Shown here: piece after piece, positions 48,949-61,634 of the stretch
Layout of the letters: each line of letters begins with the position of its first letter
Numbering within the stretch: the first letter of the stretch is position 1
Assembly: GCA_023213395.1 (NCBI GenBank)
Contig: CM041465.1
Span: forward strand, 136,159,741-136,223,740
Length of the DNA: 64,000 bases
Direction of reading: 5' to 3'
From: Cycas panzhihuaensis
Taxonomy: Eukaryota; Cycadophyta
Translations under genes and position numbers: made by a program
Notes under the pieces: generated by a model
Seen by the model: the letters and a program-made list of their open reading frames with translations, nothing else
Told to the model about the DNA's origin: nothing
Databases searched by the model: none

Positions 48949-49483
48949 TGGTAGGGTCCTGCACAGCTAAAGCTTGACAATGAGCGGGGAGATTGGATCG
49001 TTGGTTGCCGGGTGATGCAGTTTGACCCAAGACGAATCTTGAGGGTCCATCAACTCCAAAGATCGTGCGTAAGGTGCATAGAAAATCAGTAGTTATTGGA
49101 GAAGTGGAGATCACTATTCAACAAAGTGTAAGGGTTATCGGAGTCAATATTCAGGGGTGCAGAACGTGGTCTGTTGGTGACTTGGCGACTTTGAGGACAT
49201 CCTTCTTTGTATACAAGTAAGTTGATCAAAACACAATAAAACTCATTAGGAAAGAGCACTTTCTGGAGTCATCTACCTACAAGTCTGTATAAGGGAGAGA
49301 TTGGAGCCTTTTTTGGATCGTTTTCAGCCTGCTACACTTGGTTTAGGTGTTGTATCTAGCAGATCTTCATATTTTTTGAGTTGTTGTGCTTTTGTGACCC
49401 CTCTTGGAGACTTGTATACATAAAATAAGCACTGTACAGCACTAAAAATAGCAGAGATATACAAAGCCAAAGTACGGATTGTT

Positions 49484-49690
49484 GGCTGGGCGCTTAATAC
49501 TCACAGCTGGGCCGTTTTTGGCGTGTTTCTCCCTGACTGGGCGCCTTTCTAGAGTGACTGGGTGTGTTTCTCTTTGGCTGGGCGCTTAATACTCACAGCT
49601 GGGCCGTTTTTGGGCGTGTTTCTCCCTGACTGGGCGCCTTTCTAGAGTGGCTGGGCGTGTTTCTCTCTGGCTGGGCTCATTCTGAGAGTG
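49484..49690 (+). repeat. 92-bp tandem repeat in RLC-2 leader
   Basis: Two full copies (49484-49575, 49576-49668) and a partial third of a GC-rich unit starting ggctgggcgcttaatac and ending ttctctct. 'ctgggcg' recurs within each unit. The whole leader is 48949-50378. Confidence 0.9.
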
Positions 49691-50378
49691 GCGGGGCTGC
49701 ATTCAGGGCGTGATTCAGCCGTACAAACAGCCTGCTTGGCGTGATAACCAGCGGCTTTTCCTTAACAGCTGCGTCCTCTCTCTCTATCCCGTGCGACTTC
49801 CTAACATGTTTTTTGATTGATTTAGTGCTAAGTTTAGACCTTAGCATAATTTAAATCTATTTGGTTGTTGATTTAAGGCACGTGGAGTAAGTAATAAGAG
49901 GCGGCTGTTCACAAAAGTCGCACTTTTTGGGAATATGCCTTTTTGGCATATTCCCCTCAAAGTGAAAATATAAAAAGTGACCCTTTACACTATTGAAATA
50001 TGAACTTTAGTTGATATTTGAAGATAATACTTGGAGTATTGAAGCGTTGTTGACCCATTTCAAGCGTGGATCGAGGCGTTGTGTGTGTATTTGAGACTTG
50101 TGACCGTGCACCGTCATTTTGTGGTACCTTCTTTGTACTAAAACGAGCATTTTTTGGTCATTTAGAGTGTCAGGTGTGACGTTTAATGACCATCTAAGGA
50201 CGTTTGTTGACGGAAAAGGGAAGAATTACAGTCAGTGGCTCAAGTGATGTGAGCATAATCTGTGTTAGGGTCCCTTGGAAGTGTGCTCGTGACGCAAAGG
50301 AAGGTCACACGGGTGCATTTTCGTCCTTAATACGTCCGTTTGGTGTTGTGTACTTCATTTTGTAGCCAGATATTCGAG

Positions 50379-53300
50379 ATGGAGAAGCTTATGCCGAAGG
50401 TTATCTTTAATGGTAACAACTTCAGCGAATGGAAGGCTAACATGGAGCTAATTCTAATGGTGAACCAACTCTGGGGAATCACCAAGGCGAAACTTGAGTC
50501 AATCCCACTTGACTATAAGGAGTGGATCAGATTTGAAGAGAAGCAATTTATGGCCGTTGGGCTACTGAAACTTTCACTAGCGCCGGACCAGAGAGCCCTT
50601 GTTCACAATCTAGACGACCCAGCTGAGATTTGGACGAAGTTGTGTGACACTTTTGAGAAGAAGAAGACGAATAGGCGTCTTGCTCTGATGTTGGAACTAC
50701 TCAATTCAAAAGTCGAAGATGAGAACAACATCGACTCCTACGAACAAGATAATCGACTTGAAGAACAAGTTAGAAGAGTTAAAGCGAATTTGATCGATGA
50801 TGCGCTCCCATTTGCGATAATCATGTCGGTGCCGGTGCATTCGCCACATTCCAGACCATATATGGCAGAGACGAAGTGATGGAGGCAGAAACTTTTGACG
50901 GGTTTAAAAACCTAATTCTAGCAGAGGATGCCAAGCTAAAACATCATGGTTTGCTTGGAGGATCCAATTCAAGTCAGGCCTTAGCCATGAAAACTCAGCA
51001 GATGGAGGCCCCGAAGGAGGAGAAGATCACACAACGGTTTGGAGAAAGCTCCCAAGACAAGAAGAAGTTTAATGGAAAGTGCAATTATTACAAAAAGGAT
51101 GGTCACCATGAGAAGAACTGTTGGTTCAAGTGTCGTGACAAACGCAAAGGCAACCAGGATGATAAAGGAAAGGGTGTTGCTGCCCATTGCGTCCGAGCAC
51201 AAACCTTGTCAGTCGAATCAAATCGGAGAGACTATTGGGTATTGGATTACGAGCGAAGCACATCTCTTACCAGAGGCGTAACTTTGATAAGTTGAACTCA
51301 AATCAGAGTGGAGCTGAGATTGTTCTTGGAGATGCTCGCGTATTGCCAGTGGATGGTATAGGTGATGTTTCCATTGCAGGAGGCAAGTTTTCCGGGGTAT
51401 ACTATGTACCCAAGATGTAGTTGGACCTTCTGTCTGCTAGGGAGAACTGCAAACAAGGTATGAAATTGGAGCTCTATGAAGATAAGTGTCTGATTAAGGA
51501 CCCAAAACAGAATTTTGCTGTCATAGCTACCGGAAAAGTCATGGACAACTTCTGGGTGTTTGAGAAGTTTCAATCTTCGAAGAAGTCCTATGCCTTTGTT
51601 GCCAGTGCGGATGACGTGAGTAAATTGTGGCACAATCGCCTTGGGCACCTTAATTACAGAAGTATTGCACTGCTGAAGAGGTTGAAGATGGTGGATGGAA
51701 CCGCCGGTTACACCTTTCCGGATGGTGTATGCGAAGGATGCATGTATGGCAAGCATCATCGCTATCCTTTTGCTCGGGATAACGCCTGGAGAGCCAAGGA
51801 GAAGTTGGAGCTTGTGCATTTAGACATTATAGGACCACTTCCTAATCCTTCGATATCAGGAGCTCGTTATACACTCGTGTTTGTGGATGATTACACCAGG
51901 AAAGCCTGGGTTTATTTTCTCAAAAACAAGTCAGATGTATTTGATCGCTTCTGTGATTAGAAAGCGATGGTTGAAAATGAAAGTGAAAAGAAAATAAAAA
52001 CTTTACGAAGTGATAATGGTAAGGAATACGACAATCATGCGTTTAATCGCTTACGCAACCATGGTATAAAGCGGGAGTTTACGGTCCGTATACCCCACAG
52101 TAATGGAGTTCTTTGAAAGAAAGAATCGTACCATGATGGAGATGGCGAGGTGTATGGTGCATGCTAAAACACGCCACCAAAGTTTTGGGCGTGCGGCATC
52201 ATTGCTTATATATTGAGCAGTGGTACCGACTCAGCAGCTCAAAGATGACCCCCGAAGAGAAATGGACCGGTCGGAAGCCTACCATTAGTCATTTGAGAAC
52301 GTTTGGGTGTATAGCATACGCCCACATCCTTGATGATACCTACAAGAAGCTGGATCGGAAGAGTCTGAAGTGCATATTCATGGGGTATTGCATGGAGAAC
52401 AAAGCTTACAGACTATGGAATCCACAAGGGGGAGAAGATTGTGGTTAGTTGGGATGTTAAATTTGATGAGTCATCGACGTATCATGCTGAAAGAGCATCA
52501 GAGGAAGCTTTTTACCCTCCCCTTCTCCCATTCCCAGATTCTTCAAGTGAAGAGGACGATGAGCCAGTCGCTGTAGCACCTGAGGAAGCAGGACCAAGTG
52601 GGATGTGTAATAGTGAGGGATCGCCACTAGTAGAAGTACCTCCAGCAACGGGTCCTTCTATATGAAGATTCCGGTGTGGCGATGCAAACTCTTACTGATG
52701 ATAGACGAACCAGAAGTCAGCATGCCAGTCGAACTCTGCTGGTCGACACCAATGACTCCAGTGATCCTGATTCATTTGCCGAAGCGAAAGGAGATCCATG
52801 ATGGAGAGTTGCAATGGAGGAAGAGTATGGTTCTCTATGAAGAACGATACGTGGGATTTGGTTCCACTACCTCCATCGAAGAATCTTGTTGGATGCAAGT
52901 GGGTCTATAAGACAAAGTTCCGCTCCGATGGAGAGGTGGACAAGTATAAGGCCAGACTTGTTGCGCAGGGATTCAAGCAGAAAGAAGGAATTGACTATGA
53001 GGAGACGTTTGCACCGCCTCTAATGACAACGGTCCGCTTACTCATTTCCTTAGCAGCTGCTTTAGATTGGGAGTTACACCATATGGACGTTAAGTCCGCA
53101 TTCCTTAATGGGGATCTAAAGGAGGAGATATACATGTCGCAGCCCCTGGGATTCATTAAGGATGGCCAAGAGCATCTTGTTTGCAGTTTGAAGAAATCAA
53201 TCTATGGCCTGAAACAAGCGCCCCGTGCTTGGTATGAGAAGATGGATGCCAAGTTGAAAGTCAAGGTTTTGAAATTTGAACTCACCCAAACCTGTATGTG

Positions 53301-54324
53301 AAAAGAAGAGGGACTTCCGTAGTTGCTTGCGTGGTGTATGTGGATGATCTAATCATCGGCAGTAATCGTAGCAAGGCTATAGCCGAAGTCAAGTCCAATT
53401 TGGGAGCTTCATTCGACATGACGGATCTTGGGAAACTTCACTATTTCTTGGGCATCCAGATCAGGCAGATGGAAGATAAGACCGTGTTGTTGCAATCTTA
53501 GTATGTGAAGAACTTATTGGAGAGATTTGGAATGCAAGATCGCAAACTGTTGCAACACCATGTGTCAAAGGCGCAAGATTGCAGAAGGATATGGCCAAAC
53601 CTTCTGTAGATGGTACAACGTATCGTCAGTTGGTAGGGAGTCTCATTTATTTGACTCATACCAGGCCAGATATCGCATACGCTGTTGGATTGGTTTCCCG
53701 CTACATGCAGAATCCACAGGAGCCTCATTTGGTGGCAGCAAAACGGATTTTGAAATATCTAAAGGGGACAATCAATTTTGGTCTTGAATACCGCAGAGGT
53801 GAGAAGATCAGGTTGCATGGCTACACGGATGCTGATTGGGGAGGAGATTCCGACGATCTAAGTCCACCTTTGGATACCGCTTAGTATTGGCAATGGATTT
53901 ATTTCGTGGCAGTCGAAGAAGCAGCAGACAGTGGTGCTAGCTTCTCGTAAGGTAATATCAAGGACTCGATCTTTGGTGCGAAAGAAGCAGTATGGTTGCA
54001 AGGTCTCTTGGGAATTTCTTGGCGTTTCCAATGGACATCCGATTCTCTTTGTTGATAATCGTAGTACCATTCATCCGTCGAAGAATCCGTAGTTTCATGC
54101 GCTGCATACAAAGCATATTGAGATTCAAAGACCATTACATTCGTGAGCTGATCGAGTCAGGGAAACTGCAGGTCGACTATTGTCCGAGTGAATTACAACT
54201 TGTGGACGTGTTTACCAAGCCTCTCACTGAAGACCATTTCACGAAGATGCGTACCAGATTAGGACTCACCGATGTTATCCTTGAGCGGGGATGTATCAAC
54301 AAGGATAAAGAAGCTGCAGGATAG
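50379..54324 (+). pseudogene. RLC-2 gag-pol, disrupted
   Basis: Gag starts MEKLMPKVIF at 50379 (copia gag UBN2 type; FSEWKANMELIL). A frameshift occurs near 50850. The zinc knuckle reads CNYYKKDGHHEKNC, so its second Cys is Tyr. The protease site is LDYERSTSLTRG instead of D-S-G-A-S-x-H, altered by a local indel. GAG-pre-integrase (LWHNRLGHLNYRS; CEGCMYGKHHRYPF) and the integrase core (HLDIIGPLP, RSDNGKEYD) occupy 51600-52140; a stop at 51958 and frameshifts near 52115 and 52170 follow. Reverse transcriptase (52850-53500) is nearly intact: KARLVAQGFKQKEGIDYEE, YGLKQAPRAWYEK, then a frameshift near 53290 before VVYVDDLIIGS. RNase H runs 53579-54324 with breaks near 53880-53990 and ends with the VDVFTKPL motif. 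Confidence 0.92.
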
Positions 54325-54376
54325 TCCCAGCCTTCGTGATAACTCAACCGAACGTTGCATTCCCCACATTCACATT

Positions 54377-54385
54377 AAGGGGGGA
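54377..54385 (+). promoter_or_regulatory. Polypurine tract of RLC-2
   Basis: AAGGGGGGA immediately before the 3' LTR. Confidence 0.9.
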
Positions 54386-54740
54386 TGTTAGCGTGGCAGT
54401 TAATTATTAAGCCACTTAATTAATGTTAATGTGGTTTAATTATGTGAAACGGTGTGAGTGAAAAGGTGCGACTTATTCAGAGGGTCACAACCTTAATCGG
54501 GTGGCACCTCTTGGAGAGTATAAAAGCCTTGAGGCCTTGTATATTCATCATCCAAGTTCATTGTGTAATAATCAATGATCCCTTGAGGGTCCTTTTGTGG
54601 TGGGTTTTTTCTCGAAAGGGTTTCCCACGTATATCTTGTGTTCTGTGCCTATCTTCTGTGTATATTTTATATTGTGCTTGCTGTGTATGGTAAAAGATCC
54701 TGCGTATGAGAACACATGTATGTCTTTATGTTCTCGAACA
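54386..54740 (+). repeat. 3' LTR of RLC-2
   Basis: Partner of 48583-48937, followed by the target duplication AGATT. TATAAAAG at 54519-54526. The short frames in it are read-through LTR sequence. Confidence 0.95.
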
Positions 54741-56470
54741 AGATTGAGTATAGGAAAAAGGGAAGACCAAATAGAATCAGTGGAAGGATTTGAGGCAAGT
54801 GGCTCCCAGAGACCACCGAATATAGTAAATGAAGGCCAAGGGGAGCCAATGACAATCACACTTGTTCTAGAGAAGCGTTACAATTTCAATACAGAGGAAG
54901 ATATTAAAGAGGAAAGAGAAGAGAATTCTAAGGAGAATAATGAAGGAAAAGAAATAAATACCCCTGAAAAGGAATTAAGTTTGGGCTCTACTTCGAAGAA
55001 TCTAAGTGACAATGAAGAGAAGGCTGAGGAAGGTCCCTAGGCATATTGGGGGAATCATCTCATAAGATAACTATTTGAGGATCCACTAGAGGAAAGTGAG
55101 GATCAGTCATTCCTAATAAGAAACCCAGTAGCAGCAGAAATATCGGGAATATTAGGAGTCATACAATTAAAAACACCTATTTAGAACCCCCTATTTGGAA
55201 AAGGGAACAATGAAGAAGAGACACCACTAAGAGGACCTTATAAAAAAATTTTAGAAGAAAAAGAGATAACCCCACCACAAAAGGGGAAGAAAGTAAATAA
55301 CCCCACAATGGTGCATCATAAAGAATTCGGGAAACTCATCTTTGATGATTCTACAGATGCAAGTGAGCACATATACTTATTTCAAAGATTGATAAATCTT
55401 GAAAAAATTACAGATGAAACAGAAATCAAAGAAAGGTTTGCCTATTCACTAAAGTGTGTACTGCTAGCTAGCCTGGTACAACCAACTTGACCCACTTAAG
55501 TCATGGGATGATATAAAGAAGGAATTTGAGGAAAGATTCTTAAAGTATCATAATAATGACATCATAGAGTTAACCCTAAGGGACATCCAATAGAAGTTAG
55601 GGGAGTTAGTGCTAATATATATAAGTAGAATCGATATGATAGCATCTGCAGTGATGAAGGGGGAAAAGATAACAAATCTAAGCATGAGGACTTTCTTTGT
55701 AAATAGATTAAATACCAAATTGAGAAATGCGATGGCCTCACATCCATTAAAATCATACAAACATACTCAAGAATTAGTACTAGACTCTGAAGAAGAGTTG
55801 ATACTAAGAGGATAGCCTATGATCCTTTTATCATGAGGCTTCAAGAAGAAATAAACAAAGTAAAGACTCAAAATCTTAATAGATCTCTCTTTTAGATGAC
55901 AAAATCAAGTGAAAACTCATAAGTTGAAGCCTTAAGGAAAGAAGTTGCAAGGCTAAAGTTACAAGAACAAAAAGTTTAGGAGAATATAGAGGAAGAATCA
56001 ACCAAGCACTAAGGAAGGCTCATTTGAAAAATGGTGTCACATTTGTGAAGAAAGTATGCACTCCACTAGAGAATGTGAGTGTAATGCAAGGGTAAGGAAA
56101 CAAAATAATTGGTGCCATATCTGCTATCAAAATACCCACAACACCTGGGAGTGTTATTTCAACACCAGAGGAATAAATTCTAGAGGAAGAGGACGGGGAA
56201 GAAGTAACCCTACAACCAAAACAATCTATACTACTTGTTTGCAGCCAGAAAATTCAAAGAGGAAACCTCCATTGGGAAGATGTTTGGTATGTTTTGAATA
56301 TGGATATTGGAAATCGGATTGCTCAGTGGCGAAAATACAAAAAGAATGCCTGTATCTTTGTAAATACTATGGACCAAGCACAAACATAATGAAGGAATGT
56401 AAGGGCAAAGGTAAAGCTCTTAACGAGGTCACAATTATGCCTAATTTTCCCAAAAATGTGAATTTATAGA
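54741..56470 (+). pseudogene. RLG-3 gag with three zinc knuckles
   Basis: After the RLC-2 insertion the frame reads an acidic Glu/Lys/Asn-rich region (54780-55040; KEEREENSKENN). The gag core follows (GKLIFDDSTDASEHIYLFQR, 55320; further helices to 55830). Three Cys-rich knuckles come at about 56110-56400: WCHICYQNTHNTWEC, CLVCFEYGYWKSDC and a third, CLYLCKYYGPSTNIMKEC, whose spacing is distorted. The layout (charged extension, core, three knuckles) matches RLG-2 gag. Several stops interrupt it (for example 55038, 55490 and 55815). Confidence 0.75.
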
Positions 56471-56708
56471 ATAAAAGCAAACGATGGAGAATGATTGCCT
56501 TAATCCAAAAGTGAAGATTGATTGTTTTGTTGCTACCAAGGAAGCATTAGAGGAAGCTGCTAGGGAGGAAGCATCCAAAACCCTGCTATTAGGGAAACTT
56601 GAGATTAAACAAGTATACTGAAGGAAGAATAAAGCCATAAGGATGGAATCATCTAAGAAAACCTTGGAAAATGACCCATCTGATGTAACTCCCAAATCAT
56701 AAGAACTC

Positions 56709-57262
56709 TTGCAAAAACTTGTTCTAATGGAAGATTTGGTGAAACAAGTAAAACTGACCATTCCATTAAAAAAAGTGATAAAATGGATCAAGGGAGGAGC
56801 AATTCGCCTAATGGAAACCATGCGAAATCTGAACAAGATCAAACCTTCATATGACCTTGACCCTTTAGTCAATATGAGTATCCTGGGAATCACATTGCAA
56901 AACGTTATTGTCAATGGAGGGGTGGCAGTGAATGTGTTGCCCACACAAACTTGGAAAAAACTAGGAAGAGTCCCCAATTGACACTTGCGTATTACTCATT
57001 GAAGCTAGCAAATGAATTGCTAGTGAAACTTGTGGGCCGGTTGGAAAATATCCAAGTGAAAGTGGTAGGAATTGTAGTACCTATGGATTTTACTACTGTG
57101 GATACAGTAAAAAATATGGTAACATACCCAACCCTACTTGGTAGGTCGTGGTTATATCAAACAGAATGTTTGCAAAGTTGGAGGGATGTGACCTTTACCT
57201 TAATAGATGGGGGTAACAAGATAGTTCTTCCTATGTTAACAAAAGGGAAATATAGTGTGTAG
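56709..57262 (+). pseudogene. RLG-3 protease region
   Basis: The protease site reads NVIVNGGVAVNVLPTQTW, equivalent to RLG-2 TVVDGGSGVNVLP with the catalytic Asp changed to Asn (codon at 56913-56915). A frame change near 56980 leads into PTLLGRSWL, a conserved segment before the linker to reverse transcriptase. Confidence 0.75.
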
Positions 57263-57420
57263 GTGGTTCCAGACGATGCATCCAACATGACAATTGCCAA
57301 CGCAGAAACATCCTCAACCTTTGATGAAGCCAACCTAGATCACACAATAGAAAACAATGCAAACATGAATAACCCTTGGGAATTTGAGCCAAACTTCTAT
57401 GGAAAGTTGCCATCAGAAAG

Positions 57421-58740
57421 CTGATTAGATAAAGGAGGTACGATGGACGATCAATTATTGGATGAATAATTCATATGAGGCGCAACCCTCCTCATACCGT
57501 TGTAATTTGTTATCCATATGTTCTTCAATTGACAATAAAATAAACAATAAATTAAATTATATGGGTCCCACTTGTAACAATGAATCTTTAAGTAATGAAT
57601 GTCTAGTAAAAGTAGAATTTGAGATAGACAAAAAAATACATGTACAAATCTTACCTTCCAATCCCTTTCCCTATCCCAACTCCCACCCCTACCCCCTTCC
57701 CAACTCCATATACCTCTCATGGTCGATTTGGGAGATTTGGCCAATCTTCCTTCTGACCTCAAGAAAATTTCCACTTTTACCCCTACCTTGGGACAAACAA
57801 CCAACCCAGAAATCCCTACCCCTACCCCAACCCCCCTAAAAATATCAACTCCCCAAATTCCCTCTTAGCTAACCCACCAAGCAAAAGGGAGATAACGGAA
57901 AATCTTTAAAAGGGTTGGAACAATACTACCCCAAGGGAACTTGGAAGAATCTTATTCTCCAAACTTTATACCATGAGATAGAACAGACTTGCAAAGAAAG
58001 CCCATATTCGTAGGGGACAAGTTGAAAGGCACTGATCATCTGATTTGTTGCATGGAATGTTGGTTATAATTTAGGGTTTTCAATAAGACTCAATGGGTTC
58101 TAGACTTTGTGCTTACCTTACGAGATCAAGCCTGGTACATAGCCCACCACTACATTCTTAGAACATGGAATGATTTGCAATCAACATTTTGATTGAGATT
58201 CTATCCACCCCAAGGAATATTGATTTTAGGGCTTTTGGTAGGAGAATGTCCCAACCAACACCTTACTAGATGTAAACGAGTATGGAAACATTGGAGTATC
58301 TGCGAATCTCACAGGAGTCACTTGTTTATTCATGCATTAGGAACATTAGCAAAGGAGTGGTTCCTAAAATAGGAATAGATTAGGGCAATATCCTGGGACC
58401 ATTTAGAGCATTCATTTGTAAAGTCATTCTCTTACTCTTCAGATAATATAGTAATACACAAGGTAGTGCGAAGCATAAGGGAAATTGGTATGAAAGTAGA
58501 AAAGAATCTCATGTCAATTGAAAACACTATGGATACAAAGGACAACGAAAATGAGGAGGAGGGGAAAGAAGTTCACAACTTTCTTCCAGAATACACGGAG
58601 TTGCACTATGAACAACGGAACGTAGAAGAGATCCTTGCCTATAAGTTAAGAGAAAGTAATCAGATACAATAAAGGGAACCTAAAACAACCCAAATCGACC
58701 TCTATACTGGAACAAAATCAAGAAACATCATAATTGGAGA
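57421..58740 (+). other. RLG-3 extra segment between protease and reverse transcriptase
   Basis: In RLG-2 this linker is about 0.6 kb. Here it is about 1.5 kb. It contains a C-rich stretch (about 57655-57840, repeating 'cccctaccc' and 'ccaactccc') and then, from about 57960 to 58480, translated pieces with gag-core character (DQAWYIAHHYILRTWNDLQ; LGTLAKEWF; SWDHLEHSFVKSFS) broken by stops. This could be a second gag-like module, a nested fragment of another gypsy element or a local rearrangement. Confidence 0.5.
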
Positions 58741-58759
58741 GTAATGGGATGGAAAGATC

Positions 58760-60060
58760 ATGGCAGAAGCACAAGCCCTCTTTGAAGAATTTGAGAACGT
58801 GTTTGCATGGTCGTATAAAGACCTTAAGGGTATTCCTCTAGAAATAGTACACCACATTGATTTAATTGAAGGGGCAAAACTAGTAAAACAAAGGCTTTAT
58901 AGAATGAATCTCCGTTATAAAGAAAAAGTTAAGGTCGAGTTGGATAAAATGTTCGAAGCAAGTTACATCTATGAGATAGAGTACAATGATTGGGTGAGCT
59001 CGATAGTAGTGGTTCCAAAGAAAAATGGAAAAAATTGTATATGTGTAGACTACTGACAACTAAACAAAGTCACTAAGAAGGATTTGTTTCTTATCCCTTT
59101 TACAGAAAATGTGCTAGAAATAATGGGTGGAAAAGAAGTATACTCATTCATGGACGGGTTCAATGGATATAATCAAGTAAGCATTGCGTCGGAGGATCGA
59201 TCCAAAATGACCTTTGTAACAGATTGGGGAGCTTACACTTATCGAGTGATGCCTTTCGGATTGACAAATGCACTAGCAACATTTCAGAGAATAATGCTCA
59301 ATATCTTCAAGAAATTAATAGGGGAAACAATGTTGGTATTCCTTGATGCTTGGACACTGCATGGAATAATGAAAAACCATATAGAGAATCTTAGAACAAT
59401 GTTACAAACATGTCGGGAGAATAAATTGTGTTTGAATTTAAAAAAATGCACTTTCTTAGTGTCCTTTGGAAACCTTTTGGGACATGTTATTAGCAAAGTA
59501 AGATTATTAACAGGCCCGACAAAGGTAGCCACCATTTTACATTATCCCCAACCTCAAAATCATAAGCAAATCGAAGGATTCTTGGGTTTAATGGGCTACT
59601 ATTGCAAGTTTGGAAAAGGATATATGTAGGTATCCTGACCCCTAAAGTATCTATTAAAGAAGGAAGTAGATTGGGAATGGGGACCAGAGCAACAAAAGAA
59701 CATTTGAAACCTTGAAATGAGCAATAGTTCAACACCTATGCTGCACTTTTCAGATTGGAGCAAGATATTCCACGTATATGTCGATGCCTCCCAATTCGCT
59801 ATTGGATGTGTTTTGGCACAATTGGGGAAAAATAATGCAGATCAACCTATTTATTTTGCAAGTTGGAAGCTAACCCAAGTTGAATGGAACTATACAACTA
59901 CATAAAGAGAAGGATTAGGAATGGTTTATGCTCTATAAAAGTTTTGGCATTATTTCCTATCCAATCCCTTCATATTTTATGTGAACCACTAAGCGTTGAT
60001 GTATTTGGTAAATAAACCACTATTAAGGGGACGTATTAGTCGATGGTTAATGTTATTTTA
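58760..60060 (+). pseudogene. RLG-3 reverse transcriptase and RNase H
   Basis: Frames 58760-59056 and 59084-59629 align with RLG-2: FAWSYKDLKGIPLE, VVVPKKNGKNCICVDY, a TGA at 59054, then FNGYNQVSIASED, YRVMPFGLTNALATFQR and VFLDAWTLH, where the second catalytic Asp of LDDW is Ala. RNase H (59717-60060) has YVDASQFAIGCVLAQ and ends FYVNH followed by TAA at 59990-59992. The same codon is a stop in RLG-2. Confidence 0.85.
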
Positions 60061-60079
60061 AGAATTCACTTTTTGAATT

Positions 60080-61466
60080 GTGGTAAAACCCAGGAAAGCC
60101 AATATAATTCTAGACCAACTATCTGGAATTCACAATGGAAAAAAAATTGTAGGGGTACATCATGATTTTCCTGACACAAAATTATTTAGCATTAAAGTTG
60201 TCTCGGTAGAATGGTATCAAGACATCATTGAATTCCTAATCATAGGACAATGTCTTCAAAACTTGGACAAAACACAAAAAAGGCACTTGATATAGAAAGC
60301 AAAACCTTACCAATTGATTGGGGGAGAATTATATTGACTTGGACTTGACAGTGTCTTACGATGTTGTATTCGACCACCTGAGGTACAACAAGTGAGATCC
60401 CAAGCCCACAAAGGTATATCGGGAGGACATGCAATCACAAAGAATATTCAAAGAAAAATATTAACAACTGGATTTTGGTGGCCAACTTTATTTGAAGATG
60501 TAAAAGAATGGGTGAAGAAATGTGATCATTGTCCAAGGGTTGGGAAGCCAAAACCTAAAGATTTTAACCCTTTAAACCTAATCCTTCCCCTAGCACCATT
60601 TCAAAAATAGGGGTTAGATTTTATTGGGCCTATAAAACCAATGGCACGAATGTCACAAGCTAGATATATTTTAGTCGCTATAGATTATGCAACTAAATGG
60701 GTGGAAGTTCGACCATTACGTAAAGCAGATGCAACCAGCACTGCTCGATTTTTATATGAAGTCATTATAACAAAGTTTGGATGCCCCATCGAGTTAGTCA
60801 ACGACCAAGGGGCTCACTTCCTAAACGAAGTGGTAAGGGAATGCATAGAAACCTTTCTTATTTCTCATCATAAATCTACCCCTTATTACCTTTGAGAAAA
60901 TGGGTAAGCAGAAAGTTCAAATAAAATCCTAGAAAGTTGTTTAAGGAAAATATGTGACATTGGGAGATCTGACTAGGCAGAAAAGTTACCTCTGGTGCTA
61001 TGGGCATTCCGTAAAACTTTATAAACAAGCAGTAGGGCATATACCATTTAAATTAGTATACGAAACCAAAGCTATATTACCCATGGAATTCCAAATTCGA
61101 AGTTTGAGAATAGCACTGGCTTGTTGGTTAGACGATATATAATCTTTAAGAGAACAACTGTGGCAATTAATACAGCTCGACGAGGATTGACAAAAAGTGG
61201 AGTGGTTACAGGAAATAGAGAAGGCAAGGCAAAAAGCATGGCACAACTGCCACTTGAGAATACCACAGTTTAAAGAAGGGGATCAAGTTCTACTATATGA
61301 TAGCAAATTCCACACCCATCTGGGAAAATTAGAACCACGATGGTTAGGCCCATATCAAGTCGAATACATCTTATGCTAATGGATCTGTGCAATTACGGGA
61401 AATAAATGGATACATGTTGCCCGCCATAGTCAATGGTAGTAGACTCAAGCTCTATCACCATTAGAA
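60080..61466 (+). pseudogene. RLG-3 integrase
   Basis: Frames 60080-60295, 60392-60610, 60641-60895, 60954-61142 and 61197-61379 give HKGISGGHAITKNIQRKIL, WWPTLFEDVKEWVKKCDHC (zinc domain), LDFIGPIKP (first Asp), VNDQGAHFLNE (second Asp), ENG-stop-AESSNKILE (Glu region) and LLYDSKFHTHLGKLEPRWLGPY. It ends near 61466. Stops separate the pieces. The RLG-2-type downstream frame would follow but RLC-3 cuts it off. Confidence 0.85.
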
Positions 61467-61634
61467 TATTGTTCTAGCAAGAATCAATTGGATGTATATT
61501 ATGGATTGATTGTAGTTGCAAACAACAAAAGTTGTCGTAGTACCGGATTTAGGATTCTACACCGGTGCATAAACAACAAAAATTACAAAAAAAAAATTAG
61601 AAAAAAAATCAATCGTAACGTTGCTAGGAGTTAA

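Larger units (their letters stand above)
48583..54740 (+). mobile_element. RLC-2: young Ty1/copia element
   Basis: Complete 6158-bp element. LTRs of 355 bp (48583-48937 and 54386-54740) differ at about six sites, all transitions, so they are about 98% identical. The target duplication AGATT is at 48578-48582 and 54741-54745. Primer site, polypurine tract, gag and pol are all present, but gag-pol is broken by several frameshifts and stops despite the LTR youth. It may have been mobilised by a relative's proteins. Confidence 0.95.
47809..61634 (+). mobile_element. RLG-3: second Athila-like Ty3/gypsy element (interrupted)
   Basis: Plus-strand gag, protease, reverse transcriptase, RNase H and integrase are homologous, domain by domain, to RLG-2. 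RLC-2 splits it at 48582/54741, and the flanking sequence rejoins through the AGATT duplication. The start is set at TGTTAGGGTC (47809), where homology of unit B stops; this is inferred because the 3' LTR is not seen. It is cut at 61634 by RLC-3. No clear primer site was found in 47809-48582, which would contain the 5' LTR and leader. Confidence 0.75.
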
